Source of the DNA: DATBSL01 sp964561785
GTDB lineage: Bacteria; Acidobacteriota; Vicinamibacteria; Fen-336
Direction of reading: 5' to 3'
Length of the DNA: 64,000 nucleotides
Assembly: GCA_964561785.1 (NCBI GenBank)
Contig: CAZLRF010000005.1
Coordinates: 1 to 64,000 of the forward strand
Part shown: positions 1 through 9,301 of the stretch, in pieces
Position numbering within the stretch: position 1 is the first letter of the stretch
How the letters are laid out: each line of letters opens with the position of its first letter
Position numbers and translations under genes: made by a program
Notes under the pieces: generated by a model
The model's input: the letters and a program-made list of their open reading frames with translations, nothing else
Told to the model about the DNA's origin: nothing
The model's database searches: none

Positions 1-62
1 GGGGGAGATGCGGGTCATCGTCGACTCTCCTTGGGGAGAGGCCGCGAGTATATCCTCGCCGC

Positions 63-935
63 GTGGGACGGCGCCGGCCGGGGGAGTTCGACACGTTCCT
101 CTTCGCCGACTACAGCGGGGCCGCGTCCGCGTCCGCCCAGCGGCGGGCGATCGCGCTGTGGCGGCTCGACCGGGGCGCCTCGCCCCGCAAGGTGCGCGGC
201 CCCTTCACGCGGCCGCAGCTGCGCGAGGCGGTCCTCGCCGAGCTCGTCGAGGCGACGCGGGAGACCCGGCGCGTCCTCTTCGGGATCGACCACCAGTGGT
301 CGTGGCCGCGGGACCTGTGGCGGGCCGCGGGCCTCGACGCGCTCTCCTGGCGAGAGGCCCTGGCGCGGCTCGTCTCCGGCGGCGACGGCCGCCCGCCTCT
401 CGGCCCCGCTCACGTCTTCCCGGCCGCCTTCAATGCCTGGGCCGGGGCCGGCATCTTCCACTGCCGGGTGAGGGGCCTCGCGCGCGCGTACGGCGTGCCG
501 ACCTCGAGCGGCTGGACGGGCGACCCCGTGCGCCTCGCCGAGCGGGCCATGCCGGGGGCGAAGCCGGCCACCCGGCTCGGGGGGACGGGCGCGGTCGCCG
601 GCCAGACCCTCGTCGGCCTCCGGGAGCTCCACCGGCTCCTCGAGGACGCGCGTCGCCTCCGCGTCCCGGTGCTCGTGTGGCCGATGGACGCCCTCGCGGA
701 CGACGGGCGCCGCCACGTGGGGTGCGAGATCTACCCGAGCTTCTGCCGCCCGGTGCACGTGGCGAAGACGGACGACGCCGACGCCCGTTGGACCTGCCGG
801 TGGGCCGCGCGGGCCGACCTCGGCGCGCTCCTCGACCTGCGGCGGGCGCCCCGAGCCGTGCGGGAGGCGGCCCGGCTCGAGGGGTGGATCCTCGGCGCGC
901 CGGCGACCCTTGACACCCGGTCCGGCTCCCTCTAG
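63..935 (+). CDS. RNase H-fold protein, DUF429-like (predicted nuclease)
   Basis: A 290-residue soluble protein starting at GTG 63. It resembles DUF429-type predicted nucleases of the RNase H fold. Acidic positions fit that fold: Asp16 in the first strand motif ADYSG, Asp76 in GIDHQ, and an Asp cluster near residues 237-240 (KTDDADA) before a conserved-looking EGWILGA tail. No signal peptide or membrane segment is visible. The reading frame is open upstream to the window edge, so the true start could be earlier. Family assignment is by motif only; no substrate can be named. A promoter for the next gene overlaps its 3' end. Confidence 0.6.
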   Translation: MGRRRPGEFDTFLFADYSGAASASAQRRAIALWRLDRGASPRKVRGPFTRPQLREAVLAELVEATRETRRVLFGIDHQWSWPRDLWRAAGLDALSWREALARLVSGGDGRPPLGPAHVFPAAFNAWAGAGIFHCRVRGLARAYGVPTSSGWTGDPVRLAERAMPGAKPATRLGGTGAVAGQTLVGLRELHRLLEDARRLRVPVLVWPMDALADDGRRHVGCEIYPSFCRPVHVAKTDDADARWTCRWAARADLGALLDLRRAPRAVREAARLEGWILGAPATLDTRSGSL

Positions 936-938
936 CGT
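910..938 (+). promoter_or_regulatory. Promoter of the acyl-CoA ligase gene
   Basis: TTGACA (910-915), 17-base spacer, TAGCGT (933-938). The perfect -35 box lies inside the 3' end of the preceding gene. The expected transcription start near 945 leaves room for the GGAGG ribosome site at 952-956. Confidence 0.5.
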
Positions 939-961
939 TGCCGCGTTCCCCGGAGGCTCCC

Positions 962-2728
962 GTGCCCCAGACCATCCTCGACATCCTCGCCGCGACGGCG
1001 CGGACGCAGGCGGATCGGCCGGCCGTGGCCCGCAAGCGCGGCGATGCGTGGGAGAAGACGACCTGGCGGGAGTTCCACGACGCGGTGCGTCAGGCCGCCC
1101 GCGCCCTCGTCGCCCTCGGCGTGCGGCCGGGGCAGGGCGCGGTGATCCTCTCCTTCAACCGGCCGGAGTGGTTCGTCGCGAACCTCGCCGCGATGTCCGT
1201 GGGCGCGCGGCCGGCCGGGATCTACACGAACAGCACGCCCGACCAGTGCCGTTACATCGCCGAGCACGCCGAGGCGGTGGTCGCCTTCGTCGAGAACCGC
1301 GAGGCCCTCGAGCGGCTGCAGGGGGCGGGGGGGCGGCCCGGCGGCCTCGTGGCGATCGTGATCATGGACGGGGCGGCGCCCGAGGCGGGGGTCATGACCT
1401 GGGCCGACTTCCTCGCCCGCGGGACAGCCGATCACGACGCCGAGGTCGCGCGCCGGACGGCCGCCGCCAAGGACGACGACGTCGCCACCCTCATCTACAC
1501 CTCGGGGACGACCGGGACCCCCAAGGGCGTGATGCTCACCCACCGCAACCTCGCGTTCATCGCCGAGGCAGCCCAGCGGATCCTGCCCGTGAAGGCGGAC
1601 GACCGGCTCATCAGCTACCTCCCTCTCTCCCACATCGCCGAGCAGGTCGTCTCGCACCTGCTCTCGATCGCGACCGGCGCCTGCGTCCACTTCGCGCAGA
1701 GCCTCGAGAAGCTGCCGGAGAACCTGCGGGAGGTGCGGCCGCACATCTTCCTCGGGGTGCCCCGGGTGTGGGAGAAGATCCAGGCCGGCATGCAGGCGGC
1801 GGGCGCGCAGGCGAGCCCCCTGCGGCAGAGGATCGCCCGCTGGGCCAAGGGGGTGGGCCTCGCCGGAGGCGACGCCGACCAGCAGGGCCGCCCCCGGCCC
1901 TGGAGCTACGGCCTCGCCGAGCGGCTCGTGTTCTCGAAGGTGCGCGAGAGGCTCGGCCTCGACGAGGCGCGGATGCTCGTCGTGTCCGCCGCCCCGATCG
2001 CGAAGGAGACCCTCGACTACTTCCAGAGCCTGGGCCTGCCGATCATGGAGGTCTACGGCATGAGCGAGTGCACGGGGCCCACGACGATGTCGATCCCCTC
2101 GCGCTACCGGCTCGGCCGGGCGGGGTACGCGATCCCCGGCACCGAGCTGCGGATCGCGGAGGACGGCGAGGTCCTGATCCGCGGCCCCCACGTGTTCAAG
2201 GGCTACTACAAGAGCGAGAAGGCCACGCGGGAGGCCCTCGACGCCGAGGGCTGGCTCCACTCCGGGGACGTGGGCGAGCTCGACGCGGACGGCTTCCTGC
2301 GCATCACCGACCGCAAGAAGGAGCTGCTCATCACGTCGGGGGGGAAGAACATCGCCCCCCAGCACCTCGAGGGAAAGCTCAAGCAGATCCCCGCCGTCTC
2401 CCAGGCGGTGGCGATCGGCGACCGCCGGCACTACGTCGTCGCCCTCCTCGCCCTCGATCCCGCCCGGGTGGCCGCCGAGGCGGAGCGCGCGGGGAGCCCC
2501 GCCCGGACCCCGGAGGAGGCCGCCCGCTGCCCCGTCTTCTCCGCCTACGTCATGAGGCAGGTCGAGCAGATCAACCAGGGCCTCGCCCGCTACGAGCAGA
2601 TCAAGAAGATCGCGCTCCTCCCGAACGAGCTCACGGTCGAGAACGGGGAGCTGACCCCGACCCTCAAGCTCAAGCGCCGGGTCATCCACGAGCGGCACAA
2701 GGAGACGATCGAGGCGCTCTACGCCTGA
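962..2728 (+). CDS. Long-chain acyl-CoA synthetase (AMP-forming)
   Basis: Activates fatty acids to acyl-CoA through an acyl-adenylate. The 588-residue protein carries the AMP-binding P-loop YTSGTTGTPKG at residues 179-189, a VYGMSE motif, the SGDVGELD region with the adenine/ribose-binding Asp, and the hinge TDRKKE followed by TSGGKNIAP. This layout is typical of the FadD15/FAA1-like long-chain group of about 600 residues. GTG 962 is chosen over an in-frame TTG at 938 because GGAGG lies 5 bases upstream and the -10 box overlaps 938. It stands alone, transcribed from its own promoter. Chain-length preference cannot be read from the sequence. Confidence 0.9.
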   Translation: MPQTILDILAATARTQADRPAVARKRGDAWEKTTWREFHDAVRQAARALVALGVRPGQGAVILSFNRPEWFVANLAAMSVGARPAGIYTNSTPDQCRYIAEHAEAVVAFVENREALERLQGAGGRPGGLVAIVIMDGAAPEAGVMTWADFLARGTADHDAEVARRTAAAKDDDVATLIYTSGTTGTPKGVMLTHRNLAFIAEAAQRILPVKADDRLISYLPLSHIAEQVVSHLLSIATGACVHFAQSLEKLPENLREVRPHIFLGVPRVWEKIQAGMQAAGAQASPLRQRIARWAKGVGLAGGDADQQGRPRPWSYGLAERLVFSKVRERLGLDEARMLVVSAAPIAKETLDYFQSLGLPIMEVYGMSECTGPTTMSIPSRYRLGRAGYAIPGTELRIAEDGEVLIRGPHVFKGYYKSEKATREALDAEGWLHSGDVGELDADGFLRITDRKKELLITSGGKNIAPQHLEGKLKQIPAVSQAVAIGDRRHYVVALLALDPARVAAEAERAGSPARTPEEAARCPVFSAYVMRQVEQINQGLARYEQIKKIALLPNELTVENGELTPTLKLKRRVIHERHKETIEALYA

Positions 2729-2790
2729 GCCACTTCCGGCCCGGGCGGCCGGCCGGGATCCGGCCAAGCGCGATCCTAGCGCGATCCCGC

Positions 2791-2819
2791 TTGACCGCAC
2801 CCGGGTGCGGGTCTAGTCT
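2791..2819 (+). promoter_or_regulatory. Promoter of the kinase-TPR gene
   Basis: TTGACC (2791-2796), 17-base spacer, TAGTCT (2814-2819), 42 bases before ATG 2862. Good -35, weaker -10. Confidence 0.45.
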
Positions 2820-2861
2820 CGACGTCGGCCGTCTCCGAAACAGGATCGAGGTCCCCGCGCC

Positions 2862-5531
2862 ATGCCCCCCTCGGTTGGCATGCGGTTCTCGCGTTACGAG
2901 CTCCTCTCCCGGCTGGGCGCGGGCGGGATGGGGGAGGTCTGGCGCGCGCGCGACCACGACCTGCACCGCGACGTCGCGGTCAAGTTCCTGCCCGAGCGCT
3001 TCGCCGCCGACCCCGCCCGCATGGGCCGCTTCGCCCAGGAGGCCCGGGCCGCCTCCTCGCTCAACCACCCGAACATCGTCACCATCCACGAGATCGGCGA
3101 GACCTCCGGCCTGCCCTTCATCGTCATGGAGCTCGTGGAGGGCCACACCCTGCGCGAGGTGATCCTCGGCCGCGAGCAGGCGCCCGTCTCCACCCGGCGC
3201 CTCCTCGAGACGGGCGCCCAGATCGCGGACGGGCTCGCCAAGGCGCACGCGGCCGGGATCGTCCACCGGGACCTCAAGCCCGAGAACGTGATGGTGACGA
3301 CGGATGGCTTCGTGAAGATCCTCGACTTCGGGCTCGCCAAGCTCCTCACCGACGGCTCGGGGGAGAGCGAGCGCTGGTTCGACTCGGCCGCGCCCACCTG
3401 GCCCGAGTCGCCCTCGCCGCAGACCGCGGTCGGCGCCGTGCTCGGCACGGCGGGGTACATGTCCCCCGAGCAGGCCCGCGGCCGGCCGGTCGACTTCCGC
3501 TCGGACCAGTTCACCTTCGGCGCGATCCTGTACGAGATGGCGACGGGGCGACAGGCGTTCCGGCGGGAGACCCCGGCCCAGACGATCGCCGCGATCATCG
3601 ACGACCCGCCGGAACCCCTCGCGTCCCTGAACCCCGCGCTTCCCGCGCCCCTGCGCTGGGTGATCGACCGCTGCCTGGCGAAGGACCCGGCCGACCGCTA
3701 CGCGTCGACCTTCGACCTCGCGCGCGAGCTGCGCGGCGTCCGCGAGCACCTCCCGGAGGTGGACTCCACGGGCTCCTCCCCCGCGACGGCCGGGGGCCGT
3801 CGGGCGAGGCTGTGGCGCGGTGTGGCCCAGGCGGCGGCGGTCGTCGCCGCGCTCGTCGCCGTCGCCTGGGGGCTGCGCGAGACCTGGGCGCCCGTCGGGC
3901 CGCCCACGAGGGGCCGTCCGCCGGTCGTCGCCGTGCTCCCCGTCAGCAACCTCACCGGCCAGCCCGAGCACGACGCGACCGCGGTCGGCATCGCCGAGGT
4001 GGTCGTGACCGGCCTCAGCGCGATCGACGGCGTCCAGGTCCTCTCCCGCTCCGCGACCACCTCGCTCGCCGACCGCAAGGGCGACATCCCCGGCGTCGCG
4101 CGCCTCCTCGACGCGACGTACGTCGTGGACGGCTCGCTCCAGCGCTCGGAGCAGAAGCTGCGGGTCAGCCTGAGCCTCGTCGACAGCCGATCGAATGTCG
4201 TCCGGTGGAGCGACACCTTCGACGGCGCGTTCCCCCAGCTCTTCGAGCTGCAGTCGCTCGTCGCCGGCCGCGTGGCCCGGGCGCTCAGCCTCTCGCTCTC
4301 CGGCCCGCAGCAGGCGCGAGCCGAGGCGCACCCCACCGCCAGCCCCTCGGCCTGGGACGAGTACGCGCGGGCGCTCAGCCTCCTCGACCGGTCGGACCGG
4401 CCGGGCTACGTCGCCCGGGCGATCGCCCACCTCGAGACGGCGCTCGCCGCCGACCCGCGCTTCGCCCGCGCCCACGCCGCCCTCGGCCGCGCCCTCTGGA
4501 TGCGCTACCGCGAGACGGGCGACGCCGCTCTCACCGTGCGGGCGCGGCAGGCCGCCGAGGAGGCGCTGCGCCTCGACCCCGCCGACGCCGAGACCCACTC
4601 CGCCCTCGCCGAGCAGCACTCGGGACAGGGTCGGCTCGAGGAGGCGATCGCGGAGGCGCGGCGCGCCGTGGCCCTCGCACCCGAGACCGACGATCACCAG
4701 CGCCAGCTCGCATACCTCCTCTCGGACGCCGGACGCCCCGAGGAGGCGCTGGCGACGGCTCGGAGGGCCGTCGAGCTGCGTCCGGCCTTCGGCGAGAACC
4801 ACGCCGCGCTCGGCTGGGTCCTCTTCCACACGGGTCGCTTCCGCGAGGCCGCCCTGGCCTACCGGAAGCAGTCGGAGCTCCAGCCCGACAACGCGTGGGC
4901 CTTCCAGATGCTCGGCACGGCCCTGCAGATGCTCGGGGACTACGACGGGGCCGTCGGTCCCTACCGCGAGGCCATCCGCCTCGCGCCCGACGCGCGGGCG
5001 TGGGCCAACCTCGGCGCGGTGTACCATGCGCAGGGGTCGGCCGCCGAGGCCGTCCGCGCCTACGAGGAGGCGGTGCGGCTCGAGCCGGCCTCCGGCACGA
5101 TCCGCCGCAGCCTGGGGGACGCGCGGGCGAAGGCCGGCGACGCGGCGGGAGCGAGGGCCGAGTGGGGCCGGGCGATCGACCTCAGCCGAGCCAAGCTCCG
5201 GGTCAACCCCCAGGACCCCCGGCAGCTCAAGAACGTGGCCCTTTGCCTCGCCAAGCTCGGCCGGAAGGACGAGGCCCGGCGCGCGGCCGCCGAGGCCCTC
5301 GCCGCCGGCCCCGCCGTGGCCGACACCCGCTACGGGGTCGCCTCCGTCCATGCCCTGCTCGGCGACACGCGTGAGGCGCTCGAGCACCTGCGCGAAGCCC
5401 TCGCGCTCGGCACCAGCCCCGACCTGGCCCAGCGGGACGACGAGATGGCCCCGTTGCGCTCCCTGCCGGAGTTCCGCGCGCTCATCGACGACGCGAAGAA
5501 GTCGCACAAGGAGGTGAACCGTGCGTCGTGA
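2862..5531 (+). CDS. Transmembrane Ser/Thr protein kinase with FlgO-like and TPR domains
   Basis: Predicted Hanks-type receptor kinase, 889 residues. The N-terminal kinase domain (about 11-290) has the glycine loop LGAGGMGEVW, the ATP lysine in VAVKFL (near 40), the catalytic HRDLKPEN (Asp near 137), DFGLA, and an SPEQ motif in the activation region. A single membrane helix lies near residues 320-337. It is followed by an FlgO/TolB-N-like domain (VVAVLPVSNL, about 350-480) and a long run of TPR repeats to the C-terminus, predicted outside the cytoplasm. The architecture is common in Acidobacteriota and Myxococcota. The next gene starts before this one ends, so the two are probably translated together. 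The ligand is unknown. Confidence 0.9.
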   Translation: MPPSVGMRFSRYELLSRLGAGGMGEVWRARDHDLHRDVAVKFLPERFAADPARMGRFAQEARAASSLNHPNIVTIHEIGETSGLPFIVMELVEGHTLREVILGREQAPVSTRRLLETGAQIADGLAKAHAAGIVHRDLKPENVMVTTDGFVKILDFGLAKLLTDGSGESERWFDSAAPTWPESPSPQTAVGAVLGTAGYMSPEQARGRPVDFRSDQFTFGAILYEMATGRQAFRRETPAQTIAAIIDDPPEPLASLNPALPAPLRWVIDRCLAKDPADRYASTFDLARELRGVREHLPEVDSTGSSPATAGGRRARLWRGVAQAAAVVAALVAVAWGLRETWAPVGPPTRGRPPVVAVLPVSNLTGQPEHDATAVGIAEVVVTGLSAIDGVQVLSRSATTSLADRKGDIPGVARLLDATYVVDGSLQRSEQKLRVSLSLVDSRSNVVRWSDTFDGAFPQLFELQSLVAGRVARALSLSLSGPQQARAEAHPTASPSAWDEYARALSLLDRSDRPGYVARAIAHLETALAADPRFARAHAALGRALWMRYRETGDAALTVRARQAAEEALRLDPADAETHSALAEQHSGQGRLEEAIAEARRAVALAPETDDHQRQLAYLLSDAGRPEEALATARRAVELRPAFGENHAALGWVLFHTGRFREAALAYRKQSELQPDNAWAFQMLGTALQMLGDYDGAVGPYREAIRLAPDARAWANLGAVYHAQGSAAEAVRAYEEAVRLEPASGTIRRSLGDARAKAGDAAGARAEWGRAIDLSRAKLRVNPQDPRQLKNVALCLAKLGRKDEARRAAAEALAAGPAVADTRYGVASVHALLGDTREALEHLREALALGTSPDLAQRDDEMAPLRSLPEFRALIDDAKKSHKEVNRAS

Positions 5532-6009
5532 TCTCGTGGCCGCCGCCGTCCTGTCGACCACTCTGGGAACCTGGTCCTGCGACCGGCCGGCTCCTCCATC
5601 CCCATCCCCGACGCCGAGCTGCCTCGCAGTCGCCGAGGTGAAGGTCACGCTCACGCCCAGGGGCCAGGTCTGTGCGGCGGCGGTTCCGCCGGCCCAGAAC
5701 CGGGTCTGCGTGGTGCAGGGCGGCGTGGTGCGCTGGCGGATTCACAACGCTTGCCGGGATCTGAAGACCAAGGCGCGGCCTGCGTTCGAGGTGGCGAACG
5801 TGCGGATCAAGAGCACGGGCGAGGCCCCGAAGTGGGCCTTCGAGGGGTGCTCCTTGCGCCTCGACGACCTGCCGCAGGCGAGGACGCCGAAGGGGCAGGT
5901 CCTGCTCTGTGGCGTTCCGGAGGATGCGGACGTCGGGATCTACAAGTACGACATCCAGGGCGAGGAAGTCGAGACGCTCGATCCCGACATCGAGGTCCGC
6001 CGGCCCTAG
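5521..6009 (+). CDS. Small secreted protein, probable lipoprotein, coupled to the kinase
   Basis: A 162-residue protein of unknown function. GTG 5521 overlaps the kinase gene by 11 bases and has a near-perfect ribosome site (AAGGAGGTGA) a few bases upstream, inside the kinase coding region. The N-terminus is a signal peptide ending in TWSC, a non-canonical lipobox, then a Pro-rich linker. The rest is a predicted beta-rich domain with five more cysteines that could form disulfides. Its coupling to the kinase suggests an extracytoplasmic partner or target; that is inference. Its stop and the stop of convergent dinB share the same CTAG. Confidence 0.7.
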   Translation: MRRDLVAAAVLSTTLGTWSCDRPAPPSPSPTPSCLAVAEVKVTLTPRGQVCAAAVPPAQNRVCVVQGGVVRWRIHNACRDLKTKARPAFEVANVRIKSTGEAPKWAFEGCSLRLDDLPQARTPKGQVLLCGVPEDADVGIYKYDIQGEEVETLDPDIEVRRP

Positions 6010-7220
6010 CGCGGCGGCTTGTCCGAGGGGTTGCGGCGCTCGCGGCGGCCGAGGAGGCTCGCCCGGGTGATCGCGTCGTCCCCGAAGCGCCGGCGGACCT
6101 CGTCGCTCACGCGGTCCGCCGGGGAGGGCGCCTTCGGCTCGTCGAAGAGCGGGAGCTGGGGCGTCGCGTCGCCGAAGTGCGAGGCGTAGATGCCGAGCAG
6201 CCTGACCTTCTTCCCGCGGTGGACCTCGCCGAACAGCTCCCAGGCGGTCGCGAACAGGGCGTTGCCCGAGTCGATCCCGCGCGGGAGCGTGCGCGCGTGG
6301 GTCGTGGTGTGGAACTCCGCGTCGCGGTACTTGACGGTCACCGTGCGGGCCCGCAGGCCGTGGGCCCGCAGCCGTCCCGCCACCCCGTCCGCGAGCTGGA
6401 GAAGCGTGGCCCGCAGCCGCGCGAGGTCGGCCGTGTCCTCTGCGTAGGTGTGCTCCTGCCCGAGGCTCTTCGCCTCGGCGCCCTCCGCGACCACCGGCCG
6501 ATCGTCCTCCCCGCGGGCGAGGAGCTGCAGGTCGTGGCCGTGGGTGCCGAGCCGCCGCTCGAGCCGCGCGGGGTCGAGCGCGGCGAGCTCGCCGATCGTC
6601 GCGACCCCGAGCTTCGCGAGCGTCTCCTCCATCTTCGGTCCCACGCCCCACAGCCGTCGCACGGGCAGCGGGGCGAGAAACGCCGCCTCCCCCCCGGGGG
6701 GCACGACCACGAGGCCGTCGGGCTTCTTCATGTCCGAGGCGACCTTGGCCACGAGCTTCGACGTCGCGACCCCGACCGAGGCGGTCAGCCGCGTGGCGTC
6801 GAGGATGCCCTGCTTGAGCTTGCGGGCGATCTCCTCCCCCGTCCCGAGGGCCCTCGCGCTGCCGGTGACGTCGAGAAAGGCCTCGTCGATCGAGACGGGC
6901 TCCACGAGGTCGGTGAAGCGGTGCATCACCTCCATGATCCGCTCGGACTCGCGCGCGTACTTCTCCATGTCGGGAGCGAGGTAGACGCCGTGCGGGCAGC
7001 GCCGCCAGGCCTCGGAGATCGGCATCGCGGAGCCGACGCCGAATCGCCGGGCCTCGTACGAGGCGGTGGAGACGACGCCGCGACCACGTCCTCCCCGCGG
7101 GTCGGCCCCGATGATCACGGGCTTCCCCCGCAGCTCCGGGCGGTCGCGCTGCTCGACTGCCGCGAAGAACGCGTCCATGTCCACGTGGAGGATCGTGCGC
7201 AGGCGGGAACCGGCGGGCAT
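6006..7220 (-). CDS. dinB: DNA polymerase IV (Y-family)
   Basis: Translesion DNA polymerase, 404 residues. The palm has DMDAFF (Asp14, Asp16) and SIDEAFLD (Asp112, Glu113), which bind the catalytic metals. A helix-hairpin-helix follows (WGVGPKMEETL), then the little-finger domain. Near the C-terminus QLPLF matches the sliding-clamp binding motif of Pol IV, with about 40 residues after it. No LexA box was recognised upstream. It is convergent with, and overlaps by a few bases, the secreted-protein gene. Confidence 0.95.
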   Translation of the reverse strand: MPAGSRLRTILHVDMDAFFAAVEQRDRPELRGKPVIIGADPRGGRGRGVVSTASYEARRFGVGSAMPISEAWRRCPHGVYLAPDMEKYARESERIMEVMHRFTDLVEPVSIDEAFLDVTGSARALGTGEEIARKLKQGILDATRLTASVGVATSKLVAKVASDMKKPDGLVVVPPGGEAAFLAPLPVRRLWGVGPKMEETLAKLGVATIGELAALDPARLERRLGTHGHDLQLLARGEDDRPVVAEGAEAKSLGQEHTYAEDTADLARLRATLLQLADGVAGRLRAHGLRARTVTVKYRDAEFHTTTHARTLPRGIDSGNALFATAWELFGEVHRGKKVRLLGIYASHFGDATPQLPLFDEPKAPSPADRVSDEVRRRFGDDAITRASLLGRRERRNPSDKPPR

Positions 7221-7250
7221 GGGCGGACCGGGGGGCTTCTCGGGATGGCG

Positions 7251-8651
7251 TCAATGCATGCCGGAGCCACCCGAGAGCTGCTTGACCAGGTCGCCCACGA
7301 CCGCCTTGGCGTCGCCGAAGAGCATGTAGGTGCGGTCGGCGAAGTACAGCTCGTTCTCGATCCCGGCGAAGCCGGGGTTCATCGAGCGCTTGATCGCGAG
7401 GCACATGCGGGCCTTGTCGGCGTCGATGATCGGCATGCCGAAGATCGGGCTCGTCTTGTCGTGCCGGGCCGCCGGGTTCACGACGTCGTTCGCGCCGATC
7501 ACGAGCACGACGTCCGTCTGAGGCATCTCCGGGTTGATGTCGTCCATCTCGATGAGCTTGTCGTAGGGGATGTCGGCCTCGGCGAGGAGCACGTTCATGT
7601 GGCCCGGCATGCGCCCGGCCACCGGGTGGATCGCGAACTTCACCTCGATCTTGCGCCGGGTGAGCTCGTCGTAGAGCTCGCGCACCCGCTGCTGGGCCTG
7701 GGCGACCGCCATGCCGTAGCCGGGGACGATGACGACCTGGCTCGCCATCTCGAGGACCTGGGCCGCGCCCTCCGGCGTCTCCCGCTTGGCGGTGCGGGTC
7801 TCGACCGCCCCCGCCTTCTGCTGGACCTGGCCGAACGCCCCGAACAGCACGTTCGTGAACGAGCGGTTCATGGCCCGGCACATGATGATCGACAGGATGA
7901 GGCCGGAGCTGCCGTCGAGCGCGCCCGCGATCACGAGGAGCTTGTTGTCGAGGACGAAGCCCATCGCCACCGCGGAGAGGCCGGCGTAGGAGTTGAGGAG
8001 CGAGATCACGGTCGGCATGTCCGCGCCGCCGATCGGGATGATGAGGAGGATCCCGAAGAGGAGGGCGAGGACCATGATCACGGGGAACAGGTACGCGAGC
8101 TCCACCGGCTTCCAGACGAGGGCGAGCCCGCAGGCCACCGCCAGGAGGAGGAGGCCGATGTTGCTCTGGTTCTGGAAGGGGTAGGTCACCGGCCGCTGGG
8201 GGATCCACTTCACCTCCTGCAGCTTCCCCGCCGCCATCAGGCTGCCGGTGAAGGTCAGGAAGCCCAGGATCACCTCGGCCACGAGGGCGAAGGTCCGGAA
8301 GGCGGTGAAGCTCTCCGGCGTGTCCTGCCAGAGGTAGAACTTCGCCGTGCCCACGAGGCCGGCGGCGAGCCCGCCGAAGGCGTGGGACACCGCGGTCCGC
8401 TGGGGCACCGCGGTGAGCGGGACCCAGGAGAGCGGCACGCCGAGGAGGAAGCCGACCGCGACCGCCCCCGCGATCCAGCCCCAGTTCACGATGCCGGGGT
8501 TGAAGAGGGTCCCCACGATGGCGAGCCCCATCGCCACGACGCCCGCCCCCACCCCCTTGCGCGCCGTCTTGGGGTCGTTCATCCAGTGGAGCGACATCAC
8601 GAACAGAGCGGAGGCGACGAGGTACGCCCCCTCGATGACCCAGAAGCTCAT
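7251..8651 (-). CDS. pntB: NAD(P) transhydrogenase beta subunit
   Basis: Inner-membrane subunit of proton-translocating transhydrogenase, which couples hydride transfer between NADH and NADP+ to proton movement. The 466-residue protein has about nine hydrophobic helices, then a C-terminal NADP(H)-binding domain with the signature VPGYGMAVAQAQ, GRMPGHMNVLLAEA, GANDVVNP, and the closing YMLFGDAK. Length is typical of PntB. It starts at ATG 8651, overlapping the stop of the alpha-2 gene by four bases (ATGA). Confidence 0.95.
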   Translation of the reverse strand: MSFWVIEGAYLVASALFVMSLHWMNDPKTARKGVGAGVVAMGLAIVGTLFNPGIVNWGWIAGAVAVGFLLGVPLSWVPLTAVPQRTAVSHAFGGLAAGLVGTAKFYLWQDTPESFTAFRTFALVAEVILGFLTFTGSLMAAGKLQEVKWIPQRPVTYPFQNQSNIGLLLLAVACGLALVWKPVELAYLFPVIMVLALLFGILLIIPIGGADMPTVISLLNSYAGLSAVAMGFVLDNKLLVIAGALDGSSGLILSIIMCRAMNRSFTNVLFGAFGQVQQKAGAVETRTAKRETPEGAAQVLEMASQVVIVPGYGMAVAQAQQRVRELYDELTRRKIEVKFAIHPVAGRMPGHMNVLLAEADIPYDKLIEMDDINPEMPQTDVVLVIGANDVVNPAARHDKTSPIFGMPIIDADKARMCLAIKRSMNPGFAGIENELYFADRTYMLFGDAKAVVGDLVKQLSGGSGMH

Positions 8652-8995
8652 GGCCGCTTCTCCTCGCCCGGGCGCCTGAACATCTTGAGCATCCGGTCGG
8701 TGATGAGGAAGCCGGACACGATGTTGGTCATGGAGGCGGCGAGGGCGATCGCGCCGAGGAGGGTGATCACCGGCGGGTGGTCCTGGCCGGCGATCACGAT
8801 CGAGGCCACCACCGCGATCGCGGAGATCGCGTTGGTGAGGGACATGAGCGGGGTGTGGAGGAGCCGGGAGACCCGCGTGATGACCCCGAGCCCGATGAAC
8901 GTCGCGAGGAGGAAGACGAAGAGGAGCGCGGCGAAGGCGGCGTCCGATTCGCCCGCTCCCGCGGCGGCGGAGAGGAGGAGCGGCCCTGTGAGCAT
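8648..8995 (-). CDS. pntAB: NAD(P) transhydrogenase alpha-2 (membrane) subunit
   Basis: The short membrane part of the transhydrogenase alpha chain, 115 residues with three to four hydrophobic helices (around residues 19-38, 50-68 and 76-98). It is split from the NAD-binding alpha-1 domain, as in Rhodospirillum-type enzymes. The alpha-1 gene is not beside it: the gene upstream on this strand is an unrelated small protein. TAGAAT lies 6 bases before ATG 8995 with no ribosome site between them, which suggests a leaderless transcript. Confidence 0.9.
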   Translation of the reverse strand: MLTGPLLLSAAAGAGESDAAFAALLFVFLLATFIGLGVITRVSRLLHTPLMSLTNAISAIAVVASIVIAGQDHPPVITLLGAIALAASMTNIVSGFLITDRMLKMFRRPGEEKRP

Positions 8996-9021
8996 GCCGG
9001 GATTCTAGCCCCGGCCGGGCC

Positions 9022-9297
9022 TCAGGAGGCGCGCGCGACGGCGCCCGTCGCCTTGTCGCGGCAGGCCTCGGAGCAGAAGTGCTCCTCCCGGCCCTCGATC
9101 CGCGCGGTCAGGGCGCGGGAGCGCGGGACGTGGGTCCGGCACACCCGGTCGAAGACGAGGTCCTCCGCGGCCCGGACCTGCGGGGAAGGCGGAGGGGAGG
9201 CGACGCGCGGCCGGGGAGCGAACGCGCGGGCCAGCGTGCGCACGACGAGGCGCAGCAGCAGCAGCCAGAAGAGAACCTGGAGGATCCTCAGCAGCAC
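9022..9297 (-). CDS. Small membrane protein with C-terminal Cys/His cluster
   Basis: A 91-residue protein from GTG 9297. One N-terminal hydrophobic helix (residues 2-22), a Pro-rich linker, then a short domain with VCRTHVP and HFCSEACRDK, similar to the YHS/TRASH-like or PP0621-type metal-binding cluster. The three cysteines and nearby histidines could bind a metal. It follows the TPR gene by four bases, so the two form an operon. Function unknown. Confidence 0.7.
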   Translation of the reverse strand: MLLRILQVLFWLLLLRLVVRTLARAFAPRPRVASPPPSPQVRAAEDLVFDRVCRTHVPRSRALTARIEGREEHFCSEACRDKATGAVARAS

Positions 9298-9301
9298 CGC
9301 A

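Noticed and set aside
910..5654. Long open frames on the minus strand and in other frames across the acyl-CoA ligase and kinase genes
   Set aside because: High GC makes stop codons rare in wrong frames. Their translations are Arg/Pro/Gly/Ala-rich with no motifs, while the plus frames hold clear catalytic motifs.
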